Translations under genes and position numbers: made by a program
Shown here: piece after piece, positions 1 to 6,890 of the stretch
Layout of the letters: the number at the start of each line of letters is the position of its first letter
Numbering within the stretch: the stretch's first letter is position 1
NCBI GenBank assembly: GCA_011523445.1
Contig: WTGT01000268.1
Location: forward strand, 1-10,426
DNA: 10,426 bases
Direction of reading: 5' to 3'
DNA from: Paracoccaceae bacterium
GTDB taxonomy: Bacteria > Pseudomonadota > Alphaproteobacteria > Rhodobacterales > Rhodobacteraceae
Notes under the pieces: model-generated
Seen by the model: only the letters and a program-made list of their open reading frames with translations
Told to the model about the DNA's origin: nothing
Databases searched by the model: none

Positions 1-141
1 AGTGTAGTTGATAATATATATCTGGATTCTACGTTATTGAAACAAAATTATGCTATAGTAGATTCTGAAATTGATTTAACAGGTGATCAGGATCCAGCAG
101 AGTATACCAGTGTTGATTCGAATCTGGTCAACAACAATTAA
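1..141 (+). CDS. C-terminal end of an upstream protein, possibly RodZ-like (5' end outside window)
   Basis: Reading frame 1 is open from the first base to a TAA at 139-141 and encodes 46 residues. The tail is acidic and polar (VDSEIDLTGD, then a run ending VNNN), with no membrane segment or recognisable motif. It ends 17 bases before the ispG start, on the same strand, so it is probably cotranscribed with ispG. In Rhodobacterales the gene before ispG is often a helix-turn-helix, RodZ-like cell-shape protein. Its C-terminus, as I recall it, has a similar pattern of a V-x-N-x-x-L segment, then a YA-V segment, then an acidic D-x-DP stretch. That identification rests on position and a loose resemblance. 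The reality of the reading frame itself is fairly secure. Confidence 0.5.
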   Translation, partial: SVVDNIYLDSTLLKQNYAIVDSEIDLTGDQDPAEYTSVDSNLVNNN

Positions 142-158
142 TCGGTTTTTCAAAGATC

Positions 159-1280
159 ATGTTTCAAAATGACATAAGACCCTGGCGAAATATAGCTCGC
201 AGAAAGTCCAGGCAAATCCATGTTGGCAACGTACCGGTTGGAGGCGGGGCGGATATATCTGTCCAGACCATGACCAACACAACCACGGTAGATGTCAAGG
301 ATACGGTTGATCAAATCCACAGATGTACCGAGGCAGGGGCAGATATTGTCAGAGTTTCCGTACCCGATGAAGCCTCATCAAAAGCCTTTTCTGAAATAGT
401 AAAAAACGTTGAAGTCCCATTGGTTGCAGATATTCATTTCCACTACAAAAGGGCTTTGGAAGCAGCTGATGCCGGTGCTGCCTGCTTACGAATCAATCCA
501 GGTAATATAGGTTCGCAGGATAGGGTCGCAGAGGTTGTCAAGGCGGCCAAGTCTAATTCCTGTTCCATTCGCATAGGAGTAAATGCAGGTAGTCTGGAGA
601 GGTATCTTCTGGAGAAATACAGGGAACCATGTCCCGAAGCCATGATTGAATCGGGACTTAACAATATCAGATTGCTGGAGGATTTGGGCTTTACCAACTA
701 TAAAATTAGTTGTAAGGCTTCAGATGTGTTTCTTGCCATAGCAGCATACAAGGGGTTGGCAAAGGAAACGGATGCTCCAATCCATCTTGGTATTACTGAA
801 GCCGGGAGTTTTCTTCCAGGCACAATCAAATCCGCTTTGGGGGTTGGAAGCCTGTTGCTTGATGGTATAGGTGACACCATCCGAATAAGTTTGGCCGATG
901 ATCCGGAAAAGGAAGTGAAGGTGGGTTTTGAAATCCTGAAATCACTTGGATTGAGGACCAGGGGGGTAAATATAATTGCTTGCCCAAGTTGTGCCCGGCA
1001 AGGGTTTGATGTGATAAAGACCGTTAAAATCCTGGAAGAAAGGCTTGCACATATCAGTACACCACTGAATCTGTCGATTATCGGTTGTGTCGTCAATGGT
1101 CCAGGTGAGGCCCTGATGACCGATGTTGGTTATACGGGTGGGGGTAAAGGTTCGGGTATGGTCTATTTGGCAGGAAAAACCACGGAAAAGATTTCCAACG
1201 AAAAGATGATTGACCATATAGTTGAATTGGTTTCTGCACGTGTCAAAGAAATACAAAACGGTCAAAACCAGGCAAACTAG
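159..1280 (+). CDS. ispG: 4-hydroxy-3-methylbut-2-enyl diphosphate synthase (IspG/GcpE)
   Basis: IspG is a cytosolic [4Fe-4S] enzyme of the methylerythritol phosphate (MEP) isoprenoid pathway. It reductively opens the cyclic diphosphate MEcPP to give HMBPP. The 373-residue length matches the usual bacterial form (about 372 in E. coli). The N-terminal TIM-barrel half shows the family segments SVQTMTNT (34-41), DIVRVSVPDE (62-71), ADIHFHYK (90-97) and RINPGNIG (111-118). The C-terminal cluster domain has C275-P-S-C278 and C310 followed by E317 (GCVVNGPGEA), the three cysteines and one glutamate expected to bind the cluster. The ATG at 159 gives an N-terminus with RPWRNI, as in alphaproteobacterial homologues, although the ribosome binding site is weak. 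The gene follows its upstream neighbour by 17 bases and precedes prfA by about 110. Nothing looks truncated or mutated. Confidence 0.98.
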   Translation: MFQNDIRPWRNIARRKSRQIHVGNVPVGGGADISVQTMTNTTTVDVKDTVDQIHRCTEAGADIVRVSVPDEASSKAFSEIVKNVEVPLVADIHFHYKRALEAADAGAACLRINPGNIGSQDRVAEVVKAAKSNSCSIRIGVNAGSLERYLLEKYREPCPEAMIESGLNNIRLLEDLGFTNYKISCKASDVFLAIAAYKGLAKETDAPIHLGITEAGSFLPGTIKSALGVGSLLLDGIGDTIRISLADDPEKEVKVGFEILKSLGLRTRGVNIIACPSCARQGFDVIKTVKILEERLAHISTPLNLSIIGCVVNGPGEALMTDVGYTGGGKGSGMVYLAGKTTEKISNEKMIDHIVELVSARVKEIQNGQNQAN

Positions 1281-1375
1281 CGACCTGGCAAATTATTCCA
1301 TTTTGTATATTTCAAAATCTGGTATCAGATCAATATCGTAAAACCCTCAAACACTCTAAATCCCATACCCTTAAT

Positions 1376-1382
1376 TTAGGAG
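1376..1382 (+). promoter_or_regulatory. Ribosome binding site deciding the prfA start
   Basis: The sequence TTAGGAG contains a strong AGGAG core at 1378-1382. It lies one base before the TTG at 1384, too close to serve it, and ten bases before the in-frame TTG at 1393, which is a workable distance. It therefore favours 1393 as the initiation codon of prfA. No ATG or GTG is available in this frame near the site. Confidence 0.6.
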
Positions 1383-1392
1383 CTTGGTAAAT

Positions 1393-2475
1393 TTGCAAAC
1401 CTCATCTGATTTCAAGACACGAGTACCCTTGGAAAAACTTGAAAGCATTGAGAGTAAATTCAACAAAATCCAAGATCAGTTGACCACGGAAAAAAACGTT
1501 GATGAATTGATCGAACTTACCCGTGAATTCAACAATCTGAAGCCAATTGTCGAAAAGGCAACTAGGTTCAGGAATTTGTTACATGAAATCCAGGAAACCT
1601 CGGATATGGTTTCAGACCCCGAGATGAAAGATCTGGCATTGGAAGAATTGGAAAATTTGAACCAGCAACTAGTTTCTACCGAACAAGACCTTCTTCTTGA
1701 ACTCATTCCAAAGGATGCTGATGATGAGAAATCTGTCGTGTTGGAAATCAGGGCAGGAACAGGCGGTGAAGAGGCAGCCTTGTTTTGTGGTGTACTGTAC
1801 AGGATGTACGAGAAGTATGCCGAAATTATGAAATGGAAATTCGAACCTCTTGATGCCAGTGAATCCGATTTGGGAGGGTTTAAGGAAATAACTGTTACCA
1901 TTGAAGGTAAAGGGGTATATGCTAGACTAAAGTACGAATCCGGTGTTCATCGGGTTCAAAGAGTTCCACAAACAGAATCAAGTGGAAGAATCCATACCTC
2001 GGCTGCAACCGTAGCTGTGCTTCCCGAAGCAGAAGAGGTCGATATAGTTATTGCACCGGAAGATCTCAGGATAGACACTATGAGAGCAAGTGGAGCAGGG
2101 GGGCAACATGTCAACAAGACGGATTCAGCTGTCAGGATTACACATATTCCCACTGGCATTGCCGTCATTTCTGCTGAAAAATCCCAACATGTCAATCGTG
2201 TTAAGGCAATGACAGTCTTGCGTTCAAGGCTTTATAACATTGAAGCGGAAAAGGCCCGAAGCGAAAGAGCGGCTGATCGTAAGTCCCAGGTAGGCAGTGG
2301 TGACAGGTCCGAACGAATCCGTACCTACAACTTTCCCCAGGGAAGAGTGACCGATCACAGGGTCAATCTAACCCTTTACAGTCTTGAGAAAGTCATTGAA
2401 GGCGAGATGGATGAAATCATTGATTACCTCATAACAGACGATCAGGCCAATAAGCTTGCAGAGTTTGTCTCCTGA
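1393..2475 (+). CDS. prfA: Peptide chain release factor 1 (RF1)
   Basis: RF1 reads UAA and UAG stop codons in the ribosomal A site and triggers hydrolysis of peptidyl-tRNA. Counting from the TTG at 1393, the 360-residue product has a helical N-terminal domain (about 1-105). The RF1-type stop-codon tripeptide P-x-T (PQT, 192-194) sits inside HRVQRVPQTESSGRIHTS, and the catalytic GGQ motif is at 236-238 in RASGAGGQHVN. The P-x-T form, rather than SPF, makes it RF1 and not RF2. Family members are usually near 350-360 residues. There is no ATG near the 5' end; TTG at 1384 is an alternative start that adds three residues, and homologues tend to begin near VPLEKL, about ten residues further in. prmC, the gene for the enzyme that methylates the GGQ glutamine, overlaps its stop codon. 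Confidence 0.96.
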   Translation: MQTSSDFKTRVPLEKLESIESKFNKIQDQLTTEKNVDELIELTREFNNLKPIVEKATRFRNLLHEIQETSDMVSDPEMKDLALEELENLNQQLVSTEQDLLLELIPKDADDEKSVVLEIRAGTGGEEAALFCGVLYRMYEKYAEIMKWKFEPLDASESDLGGFKEITVTIEGKGVYARLKYESGVHRVQRVPQTESSGRIHTSAATVAVLPEAEEVDIVIAPEDLRIDTMRASGAGGQHVNKTDSAVRITHIPTGIAVISAEKSQHVNRVKAMTVLRSRLYNIEAEKARSERAADRKSQVGSGDRSERIRTYNFPQGRVTDHRVNLTLYSLEKVIEGEMDEIIDYLITDDQANKLAEFVS

Positions 2476-3311
2476 TGGGTACTTGGTCATCAGATACATT
2501 AAAAAGTGCGACCCTAAGGTTGCATAAAGCCGGCGTGGAAAATCCGGGGTATGATACAACCAAATTGTTTGAGAGTTGTCTCGGGAAACGAATTTATTCC
2601 CTGAACAAGGAAGAAATCGATACCATTCCCGGGAAAATTTGGTCTAGCTTTGAAAACTTGATCAAGCTCAGGGAACAAAGAATGCCGATTGCTAAAATCG
2701 TGAATGAAAAGGAATTTTGGGGAAGGTCATTTCATGTCAATACAGAAGTCTTGGATCCTCGTCCTGATACGGAAGTTCTCATAGAGGAGGCATTATCTGA
2801 AGAATTTGGGCAATTTCTGGATTTGGGAGTGGGAAGCGGTTGCTTGTTGGTTACACTTCTGGCAGAAAAACCGGCTGCTTACGGGGTCGGTTCTGATATT
2901 TCACCATCATGCATTAGGGTTGCCGGAATAAATATCGAAAGATTTGGTCTCAAGGATAGGTGCAAATTGGTTACATCTGATTGGTTTTCAGAAATAAATT
3001 GCAATTTTGACTTGATTATTTCTAATCCTCCGTATATCAGTAAAGACGAATACGAAACACTACAGCCCGAAATTAGGTATTTTGAACCCAAGATTGCATT
3101 AACCCTTGAGGATGACGGCTTAGAGTCCTATCGTAAGATAGCTTCGGAAGTTAGCAAATATTTAAATCATAACGGGCGATTGATAATCGAAATTGGCTTT
3201 GGAAAATATCATCAAGTAAAAAGGATATTTGAGCGAACTGATCTTTCTCTGGAAAATGAAATCCCGGATTTGTGTGGGATAACGAGAGCTCTGGTTTTTC
3301 GAAAAGTATAG
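2475..3311 (+). CDS. prmC: Release factor glutamine N5-methyltransferase (PrmC/HemK)
   Basis: PrmC uses S-adenosylmethionine to N5-methylate the glutamine of the GGQ motif in RF1 and RF2, which raises termination efficiency. The 278-residue length is typical. An N-terminal helical domain (1-85) that binds the release factor leads into a Rossmann-fold methyltransferase domain. Its cofactor motif is DLGVGSG (116-122), followed by an acidic residue in SDI (140-142), and the catalytic NPPY motif is at 184-187 in IISNPPYIS. The conserved PRPDTE segment is at 95-100. The ATG overlaps the prfA stop as TGATG, with no clear ribosome binding site of its own, so translation is probably coupled to prfA and enzyme and substrate are made together. 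Confidence 0.97.
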   Translation: MGTWSSDTLKSATLRLHKAGVENPGYDTTKLFESCLGKRIYSLNKEEIDTIPGKIWSSFENLIKLREQRMPIAKIVNEKEFWGRSFHVNTEVLDPRPDTEVLIEEALSEEFGQFLDLGVGSGCLLVTLLAEKPAAYGVGSDISPSCIRVAGINIERFGLKDRCKLVTSDWFSEINCNFDLIISNPPYISKDEYETLQPEIRYFEPKIALTLEDDGLESYRKIASEVSKYLNHNGRLIIEIGFGKYHQVKRIFERTDLSLENEIPDLCGITRALVFRKV

Positions 3312-3312
3312 A

Positions 3313-3336
3313 TCAAAACAAAGTGGTCAAAACAAA
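3313..3336 (+). repeat. Short direct repeat after prmC
   Basis: The ten-base word TCAAAACAAA occurs at 3313-3322 and again at 3327-3336, a 14-base period, directly after the prmC stop codon. The words are A-rich and the repeat may be chance. No protein-binding site is recognised in it. Confidence 0.35.
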
Positions 3337-3364
3337 ACTCAATTAGAAACAGACAGTAAAATAC

Positions 3365-3425
3365 TTGCTTCATCGCAATATCGGTTACCCATACTGAAAG
3401 GGTAAAGCACCAGATGATGAAGTGA
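3365..3425 (+). other. Long three-segment RNA hairpin in the leader of the DUF4167 gene
   Basis: By hand folding, this 61-base segment pairs in three stacked parts. The outer stem is 3365-3374 with 3416-3425 (10 pairs, two of them G-U). After a five-base bulge on the left arm, 3380-3384 pairs with 3410-3415 (5 pairs, A3412 bulged). The inner stem TTACCC (3385-3390) pairs with GGGTAA (3400-3405) around a nine-base loop. No T-run follows on the + strand, so it does not look like an intrinsic terminator for prmC. It ends 27 bases before the AGGAGG ribosome binding site. A cis-acting leader, an RNA processing site or a small RNA are possible; it matches no riboswitch class that I recognise. Confidence 0.5.
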
Positions 3426-3452
3426 AATCAACACGATAGGTTTAACTAGTTT

Positions 3453-3458
3453 AGGAGG
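3453..3458 (+). promoter_or_regulatory. Perfect Shine-Dalgarno sequence before DUF4167 and an overlapping minicistron
   Basis: AGGAGG lies five bases before an ATG at 3464 and fifteen bases before the ATG at 3474 that opens the DUF4167 gene. The spacing is ideal for the first and too long for the second. The site therefore either serves a short overlapping reading frame or initiates DUF4167 inefficiently. Confidence 0.7.
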
Positions 3459-3463
3459 ACGAA

Positions 3464-3487
3464 ATGGGTAAAAATGCGAAATTCTAG
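3464..3487 (+). other. Possible seven-residue leader minicistron overlapping the DUF4167 start
   Basis: The ATG at 3464, placed five bases after a perfect Shine-Dalgarno sequence, opens a frame encoding MGKNAKF that stops at TAG 3485-3487. It is in the +1 frame relative to DUF4167 and contains that gene's ATG (3474) within it. A ribosome translating it would terminate eleven bases past the DUF4167 start, close enough for reinitiation. Whether it is translated cannot be judged from sequence alone. Confidence 0.3.
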
Positions 3488-3839
3488 AGGTTCCCGGCCC
3501 CGGGGAAAAGGGCGTAAGGGGAACACTGGCAACGGTACCAACAGGGTATTTGAGAGTTCTGGTCCTGACGGAAAAGTCAGAGGAAACTCACTTCAAATTA
3601 TTGAAAAGTATCAAGCCCACGCCAGGGATGCCTTGCTAGGTGGTGACCGAATTGTAGCAGAAAACTTCACGCAACATGCAGAACATTACATTCGTCTGCT
3701 TGAATCCCAGAAGGAATTTGAAATACAACGGTCATCCCATAATGTTCACCGTATGGTAAACGGCAAGAAAAATCTAAACAAGGAAAAGAAGGAAGCAGAA
3801 CCCCAAGAGGATGCTTCACAACAAGTTTCAATCAATTAA
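3474..3839 (+). CDS. DUF4167 domain-containing protein
   Basis: This 121-residue protein belongs to DUF4167, a family I know from Alphaproteobacteria and for which I know no established function. Residues 1-21 are basic and glycine-rich (RGSRPRGKGRKGN), of the sort seen in RNA-binding tails. The conserved domain spans about 23-80, with NRVFESSGPDGKVRG (23-37) followed by helices containing EKYQAHARDAL and AENFTQHAEHYIRLLE. The tail beyond 95 is charged, low in complexity and probably disordered. The ATG at 3474 gives the MRNSRG start expected of the family, although the nearest Shine-Dalgarno sequence fits an earlier ATG in another frame. The gene lies downstream of prmC after a structured leader and meets rsmA tail to tail. 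A role with RNA or ribosomes is a guess from the basic tail and the neighbours. Confidence 0.92.
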   Translation: MRNSRGSRPRGKGRKGNTGNGTNRVFESSGPDGKVRGNSLQIIEKYQAHARDALLGGDRIVAENFTQHAEHYIRLLESQKEFEIQRSSHNVHRMVNGKKNLNKEKKEAEPQEDASQQVSIN

Positions 3840-4696
3840 TTATTCAAGTCCGGATCCTCAACCTGAGATTGGATAACTGAAACAAATTCGATGTACTTTG
3901 AAACGGGGATTTGTTCGGGTCTACTGTTGGGATCGATTTCTGCCTCCAACAGGCAGTCGACGATATTTCCTGTCAATTGTCTTAAACTCGATTTGATCAT
4001 CTTTCGCCTTTGATTGAAGGCCATTGCCACAACCTTTTCGAAGAGGGGTATTGTATCTTGTGGAAGCAGGGATTGTTTCGGCAGGATTTGAACCACAACC
4101 GAATCTATCTTTGGTACCGGGGTAAAGGCCTGGGCAGGAATATTCATCAAAATCCTGGCATCCGAACGAAGTTGGGAAAGTATGGATAAACGTCCATAGA
4201 TTCTGGAATTGGCCTGGGCAACTATTCTCTCTCCCACCTCCTTTTGCAACAGTAGGGTAATCCCTGACCAGAAGGGCGGCCACTGTTCGGTCAACAGCCA
4301 GTCTACCAGAAATTTGGTAGCAGAATTATACGGTAAATTGGCTACGATCTTGAGCGGGATGTTCGGCAGTGTTGAATAATCGAATTTCAAACCATCCATG
4401 CAATGAAACTCAAAACTATCTGGATAGGTATTCCTGATCTGTTCCAGCGCAGGAACAAATCGAGAATCAATTTCAATGGAAATGACTTTAGAAGGGTTTC
4501 TTGCAAGTAAACTTCTGGTCAATCCCCCCGGACCCGGTCCTATCTCAATGACTGTTGTACCTTCCAAATCCCCAGCCAGCGAAGCAATTTTGCCGGTGAG
4601 GTTCAAATCCAGCAGATAGTTTTGACCAAGGGCTTTATTTGCAGAAAGCCCAAATTCCTTGATAACCTCACGAAGTGGGGGAAGGGTGTTTGTCAT
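3836..4696 (-). CDS. rsmA: 16S rRNA (adenine1518/1519-N6)-dimethyltransferase RsmA (KsgA)
   Basis: RsmA dimethylates two adjacent adenines in the 3'-terminal helix of 16S rRNA late in 30S subunit assembly, using S-adenosylmethionine. The 286-residue protein has the family's KALGQNYLLD opening (21-30), the cofactor loop EIGPGPGG (51-58), an acidic residue in ISIEID (72-77), the catalytic NLPYN motif (120-124), FTPVPKIDS (191-199) and the C-terminal AFNQRRKMIKSSL signature (226-238). All expected elements are present. The ATG at 4696 lies inside the 3' end of pdxA, a 29-base overlap, so translation is likely coupled. The gene is last in the lptG-to-rsmA run. Its TAA overlaps the stop codon of the DUF4167 gene on the other strand, leaving no intergenic space for a terminator. 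Confidence 0.97.
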   Translation of the reverse strand: MTNTLPPLREVIKEFGLSANKALGQNYLLDLNLTGKIASLAGDLEGTTVIEIGPGPGGLTRSLLARNPSKVISIEIDSRFVPALEQIRNTYPDSFEFHCMDGLKFDYSTLPNIPLKIVANLPYNSATKFLVDWLLTEQWPPFWSGITLLLQKEVGERIVAQANSRIYGRLSILSQLRSDARILMNIPAQAFTPVPKIDSVVVQILPKQSLLPQDTIPLFEKVVAMAFNQRRKMIKSSLRQLTGNIVDCLLEAEIDPNSRPEQIPVSKYIEFVSVIQSQVEDPDLNN

Positions 4697-5732
4697 TCTT
4701 CATTCTGTTTTCCTGGATTGTACCGGCAAGTTTGATTGCTTCAATCAAACTATCAGCCCTGGCCTTGCCTTTACCTGCCATGTCCAAGGCTGTACCATGA
4801 TCTGGGGAAGTACGTACAATTGGCAATCCGAGCGTTACATTCACTGACTTGTAGAAGTCGAGTGTCTTGATTGGGATCAAGGCTTGATCATGATACATTG
4901 ATACCGCCAGATCATAGGTCTTTCTAAATTTCTTGTGGAACATGGTATCTGCAGAAAAGGGACCCTGAACATTTTCCCCTTTGGTTTGGAAATCCCTGAT
5001 CACCGGTTCTATGATTTCTTTTTCCTCAAGACCCAGCAAACCTCCTTCACCAGCATGGGGGTTCACTCCTGAAACTGCTATCCTGGGCTGCGGGAGGCCA
5101 AAATCCTTACGCAATGATTGCAGGCTTATTTCAAGGGTTTGTTTTAGGAGTTTCTTGGAAATACCCTGATGTACCAACCTGAGTGGTATATGCCTCGTGA
5201 GTGGAACAACCTTTAACTTCCTACCAGCCAGCATCATTACTGGACAATTTTCCCCACAAAGATGAGCGATGAATTCAGTATGCCCGGAATAATTCTTCTT
5301 GCCAGCATGGTTGAATACCTCCTTGGTGATTGGATTAGTGCAGATTCCAGCAATTTTTTTATCCAGGGCAAATTGTACAGCTGTCTCGATTGATCCAACA
5401 ACACCTGGAGCATTTTCCGGATTGTAATGACCTGGTAAGCTTGAGGTAGGGAACTGATAGTGCAGGAAGGGAAGCGCGTGATCAAAAACTCCCAGACAGT
5501 CCTCAGGTGATTGTATTTCGATAACGGGACAGGTTTGTTCCAGAGAATTTATGTGGCTGCGATCGGCAATGAGGAAAAAAGGGTGTGACCCTTTCAGTTT
5601 TTGCCAAGCCTTGAAGGCAAGTTCTAATCCAACACCTGAAGGTTCACCCGAAGTTAAGGCAATTACGGAACTATTTCCTTCTGACAATAGCAGCCGCCCT
5701 GAGCTTGGAATAGTGGTTTCTGGACATATCAT
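4668..5732 (-). CDS. pdxA: 4-hydroxythreonine-4-phosphate dehydrogenase (PdxA)
   Basis: PdxA oxidises 4-phosphohydroxy-L-threonine with NAD(P)+ in the DXP-dependent route to pyridoxal 5'-phosphate. The 354-residue product shows ALTSGEPSGVG (25-35), TNPITKEVF (132-140), the GHTE motif (150-153) and the three metal-binding histidines H181 (TRHIPLR), H226 (NPHAGEGG) and H281 (MYHDQA). These are followed by TLGLPIVRTSPDHGTALD (300-317). The ATG at 5732 has an AGGAAG ribosome binding site four bases upstream but leaves about 15 more N-terminal residues than usual. TTG at 5687 would give MSEGNSSVIAL, closer to family length. Either way the gene begins inside the end of surA (62- or 17-base overlap) and ends inside the start of rsmA, a pdxA-rsmA pairing seen in many proteobacteria. 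Confidence 0.97.
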   Translation of the reverse strand: MICPETTIPSSGRLLLSEGNSSVIALTSGEPSGVGLELAFKAWQKLKGSHPFFLIADRSHINSLEQTCPVIEIQSPEDCLGVFDHALPFLHYQFPTSSLPGHYNPENAPGVVGSIETAVQFALDKKIAGICTNPITKEVFNHAGKKNYSGHTEFIAHLCGENCPVMMLAGRKLKVVPLTRHIPLRLVHQGISKKLLKQTLEISLQSLRKDFGLPQPRIAVSGVNPHAGEGGLLGLEEKEIIEPVIRDFQTKGENVQGPFSADTMFHKKFRKTYDLAVSMYHDQALIPIKTLDFYKSVNVTLGLPIVRTSPDHGTALDMAGKGKARADSLIEAIKLAGTIQENRMKNDKHPSPTS

Positions 5733-6879
5733 CTAGCTTCCTGTTTCTCAGGTTATTTAATATCCGTTCACGAACTTCCTCATCAACCACCAGATTACGC
5801 TTGCATAACATTACAAGATAATTTGATCCATCATCTAGTTCTACTCTGGTTACCTCATTGTTATCCAGCTCTGACAAGGGATCGGCAAATGCTCCCAAAT
5901 CGGCCCTTTCCACCGTTTGTCTGGCAAAATTTTCAGCATTGAACTGAGCGGAAAATTCCGAGAAATCTTCACAGTTTTGACTACGATTGGCTGTGGCTTG
6001 AAGACTTGAAACCTGATCAGCACCAAGACCATCAACTTTCAAGGTTGCATAGTCAATTGAAACGAAGTCGACAGAAGAGGATTCGGTTCTTTTTCCGAGG
6101 ACAAAAAATACATAGTAAAGATTATCAACCCTGACAGGTTCGGAGACCCTGCCGGATGAAGTCCTGTTGATAACATTCCTGAATGAACTGCTGACATTGT
6201 CAATGTTCAACCATCCAACTGCTCCCCCTTCATTTCTTGTCGAGGAGGCTGAATAATTCCTTGCTGTAAGCGAGAAATCTTCCGGGGTTCGAATACTTCG
6301 ATAAATTTCCTGGGCTATCTGCTCGGCCTGATCGGGATTGTTTTCATCAATGACAATAACAATCTCGAGCAGATTGACCAAATTTGTTGTAGTCCGGTAC
6401 TCAAGCAAAAGTTTTTCATCTACATCCGGGACCGGCAAATCTCTGATGGTGGGACCGAAAACAGATCTAGCAAACTCGGTCCAAGCCAATTGAGCTTCGA
6501 TGTAACCAAAGAAGGATTCCTTGTTGACCCCTGAGCGTCCAAGTTGATTCAGGAGTCCGTTGAGTGAGTTGTTTCTGCTTTCTGCAAAATCCGTAGCTGC
6601 CGTGTGTATTTGTTTTGGAGTAAGATCAATTCCTATCCGCTCAGTTTCCTGTATGTAGAGTTTTTCTTGTATCAGCTCCTCTTCAGCTTTGCTTTTTATA
6701 TTCCCTCCTTCGCCTAAAAAGCGTAGATAACGTACTTTCTGGTCAATTTCATAATTGCTGACAGCTGCTCCATTAACCGTGAAGGCTGTAGCAAAAAGGT
6801 TGGTCTGTCCGTATGCAAAATTGAGTTTAGCAACAAAGACAAGAAGAAGAATTACAAAGGTGAAAAGTCTGGTTGTCAT
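5671..6879 (-). CDS. surA: Periplasmic peptidyl-prolyl isomerase / chaperone of the SurA family
   Basis: SurA-type proteins escort unfolded outer-membrane proteins, LptD among them, across the periplasm to the BAM machinery. Residues 1-24 form a signal peptide with a hydrophobic core (FTFVILLLVFVA) and probable cleavage after AYG. The N-terminal chaperone domain contains the VNGAAVSNYEIDQKVRYL segment (35-52). One parvulin (PpiC-type) rotamase domain spans about 168-263, including GGAVGWLN (218-225) and a YYVFFVLGKR end. E. coli SurA has two parvulin domains; here the roughly 140 residues after the first show no second recognisable copy. The 402-residue protein starts 11 bases after the lptD stop with no strong ribosome binding site, so it probably depends on coupling to lptD. 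Assignment to SurA rather than another PpiC protein rests on this position and the N-terminal domain. Confidence 0.88.
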   Translation of the reverse strand: MTTRLFTFVILLLVFVAKLNFAYGQTNLFATAFTVNGAAVSNYEIDQKVRYLRFLGEGGNIKSKAEEELIQEKLYIQETERIGIDLTPKQIHTAATDFAESRNNSLNGLLNQLGRSGVNKESFFGYIEAQLAWTEFARSVFGPTIRDLPVPDVDEKLLLEYRTTTNLVNLLEIVIVIDENNPDQAEQIAQEIYRSIRTPEDFSLTARNYSASSTRNEGGAVGWLNIDNVSSSFRNVINRTSSGRVSEPVRVDNLYYVFFVLGKRTESSSVDFVSIDYATLKVDGLGADQVSSLQATANRSQNCEDFSEFSAQFNAENFARQTVERADLGAFADPLSELDNNEVTRVELDDGSNYLVMLCKRNLVVDEEVRERILNNLRNRKLDDMSRNHYSKLRAAAIVRRK

Positions 6880-6890
6880 AATATACTGAT

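Noticed and set aside
698..1096. A 132-residue open frame on the minus strand inside ispG, with similar minus-strand frames inside prfA and lptD
   Set aside because: They lie wholly within strongly conserved genes on the other strand or in another frame, lack family motifs and ribosome binding sites, and are explained as shadows.
1317..1330. Inverted repeat ATCTG-GTAT-CAGAT between ispG and prfA
   Set aside because: Only five base pairs in AT-rich sequence, with no following T-run and no recognised operator; likely chance.
3357..3362. TAAAAT as a -10 promoter element for DUF4167
   Set aside because: No TTGACA-like sequence sits 16-18 bases upstream, and a start just downstream would cut into the first arm of the leader hairpin.
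3444..3451. Eight-base palindrome AACTAGTT before the DUF4167 ribosome binding site
   Set aside because: Too short and AT-rich to call an operator without comparison with relatives.
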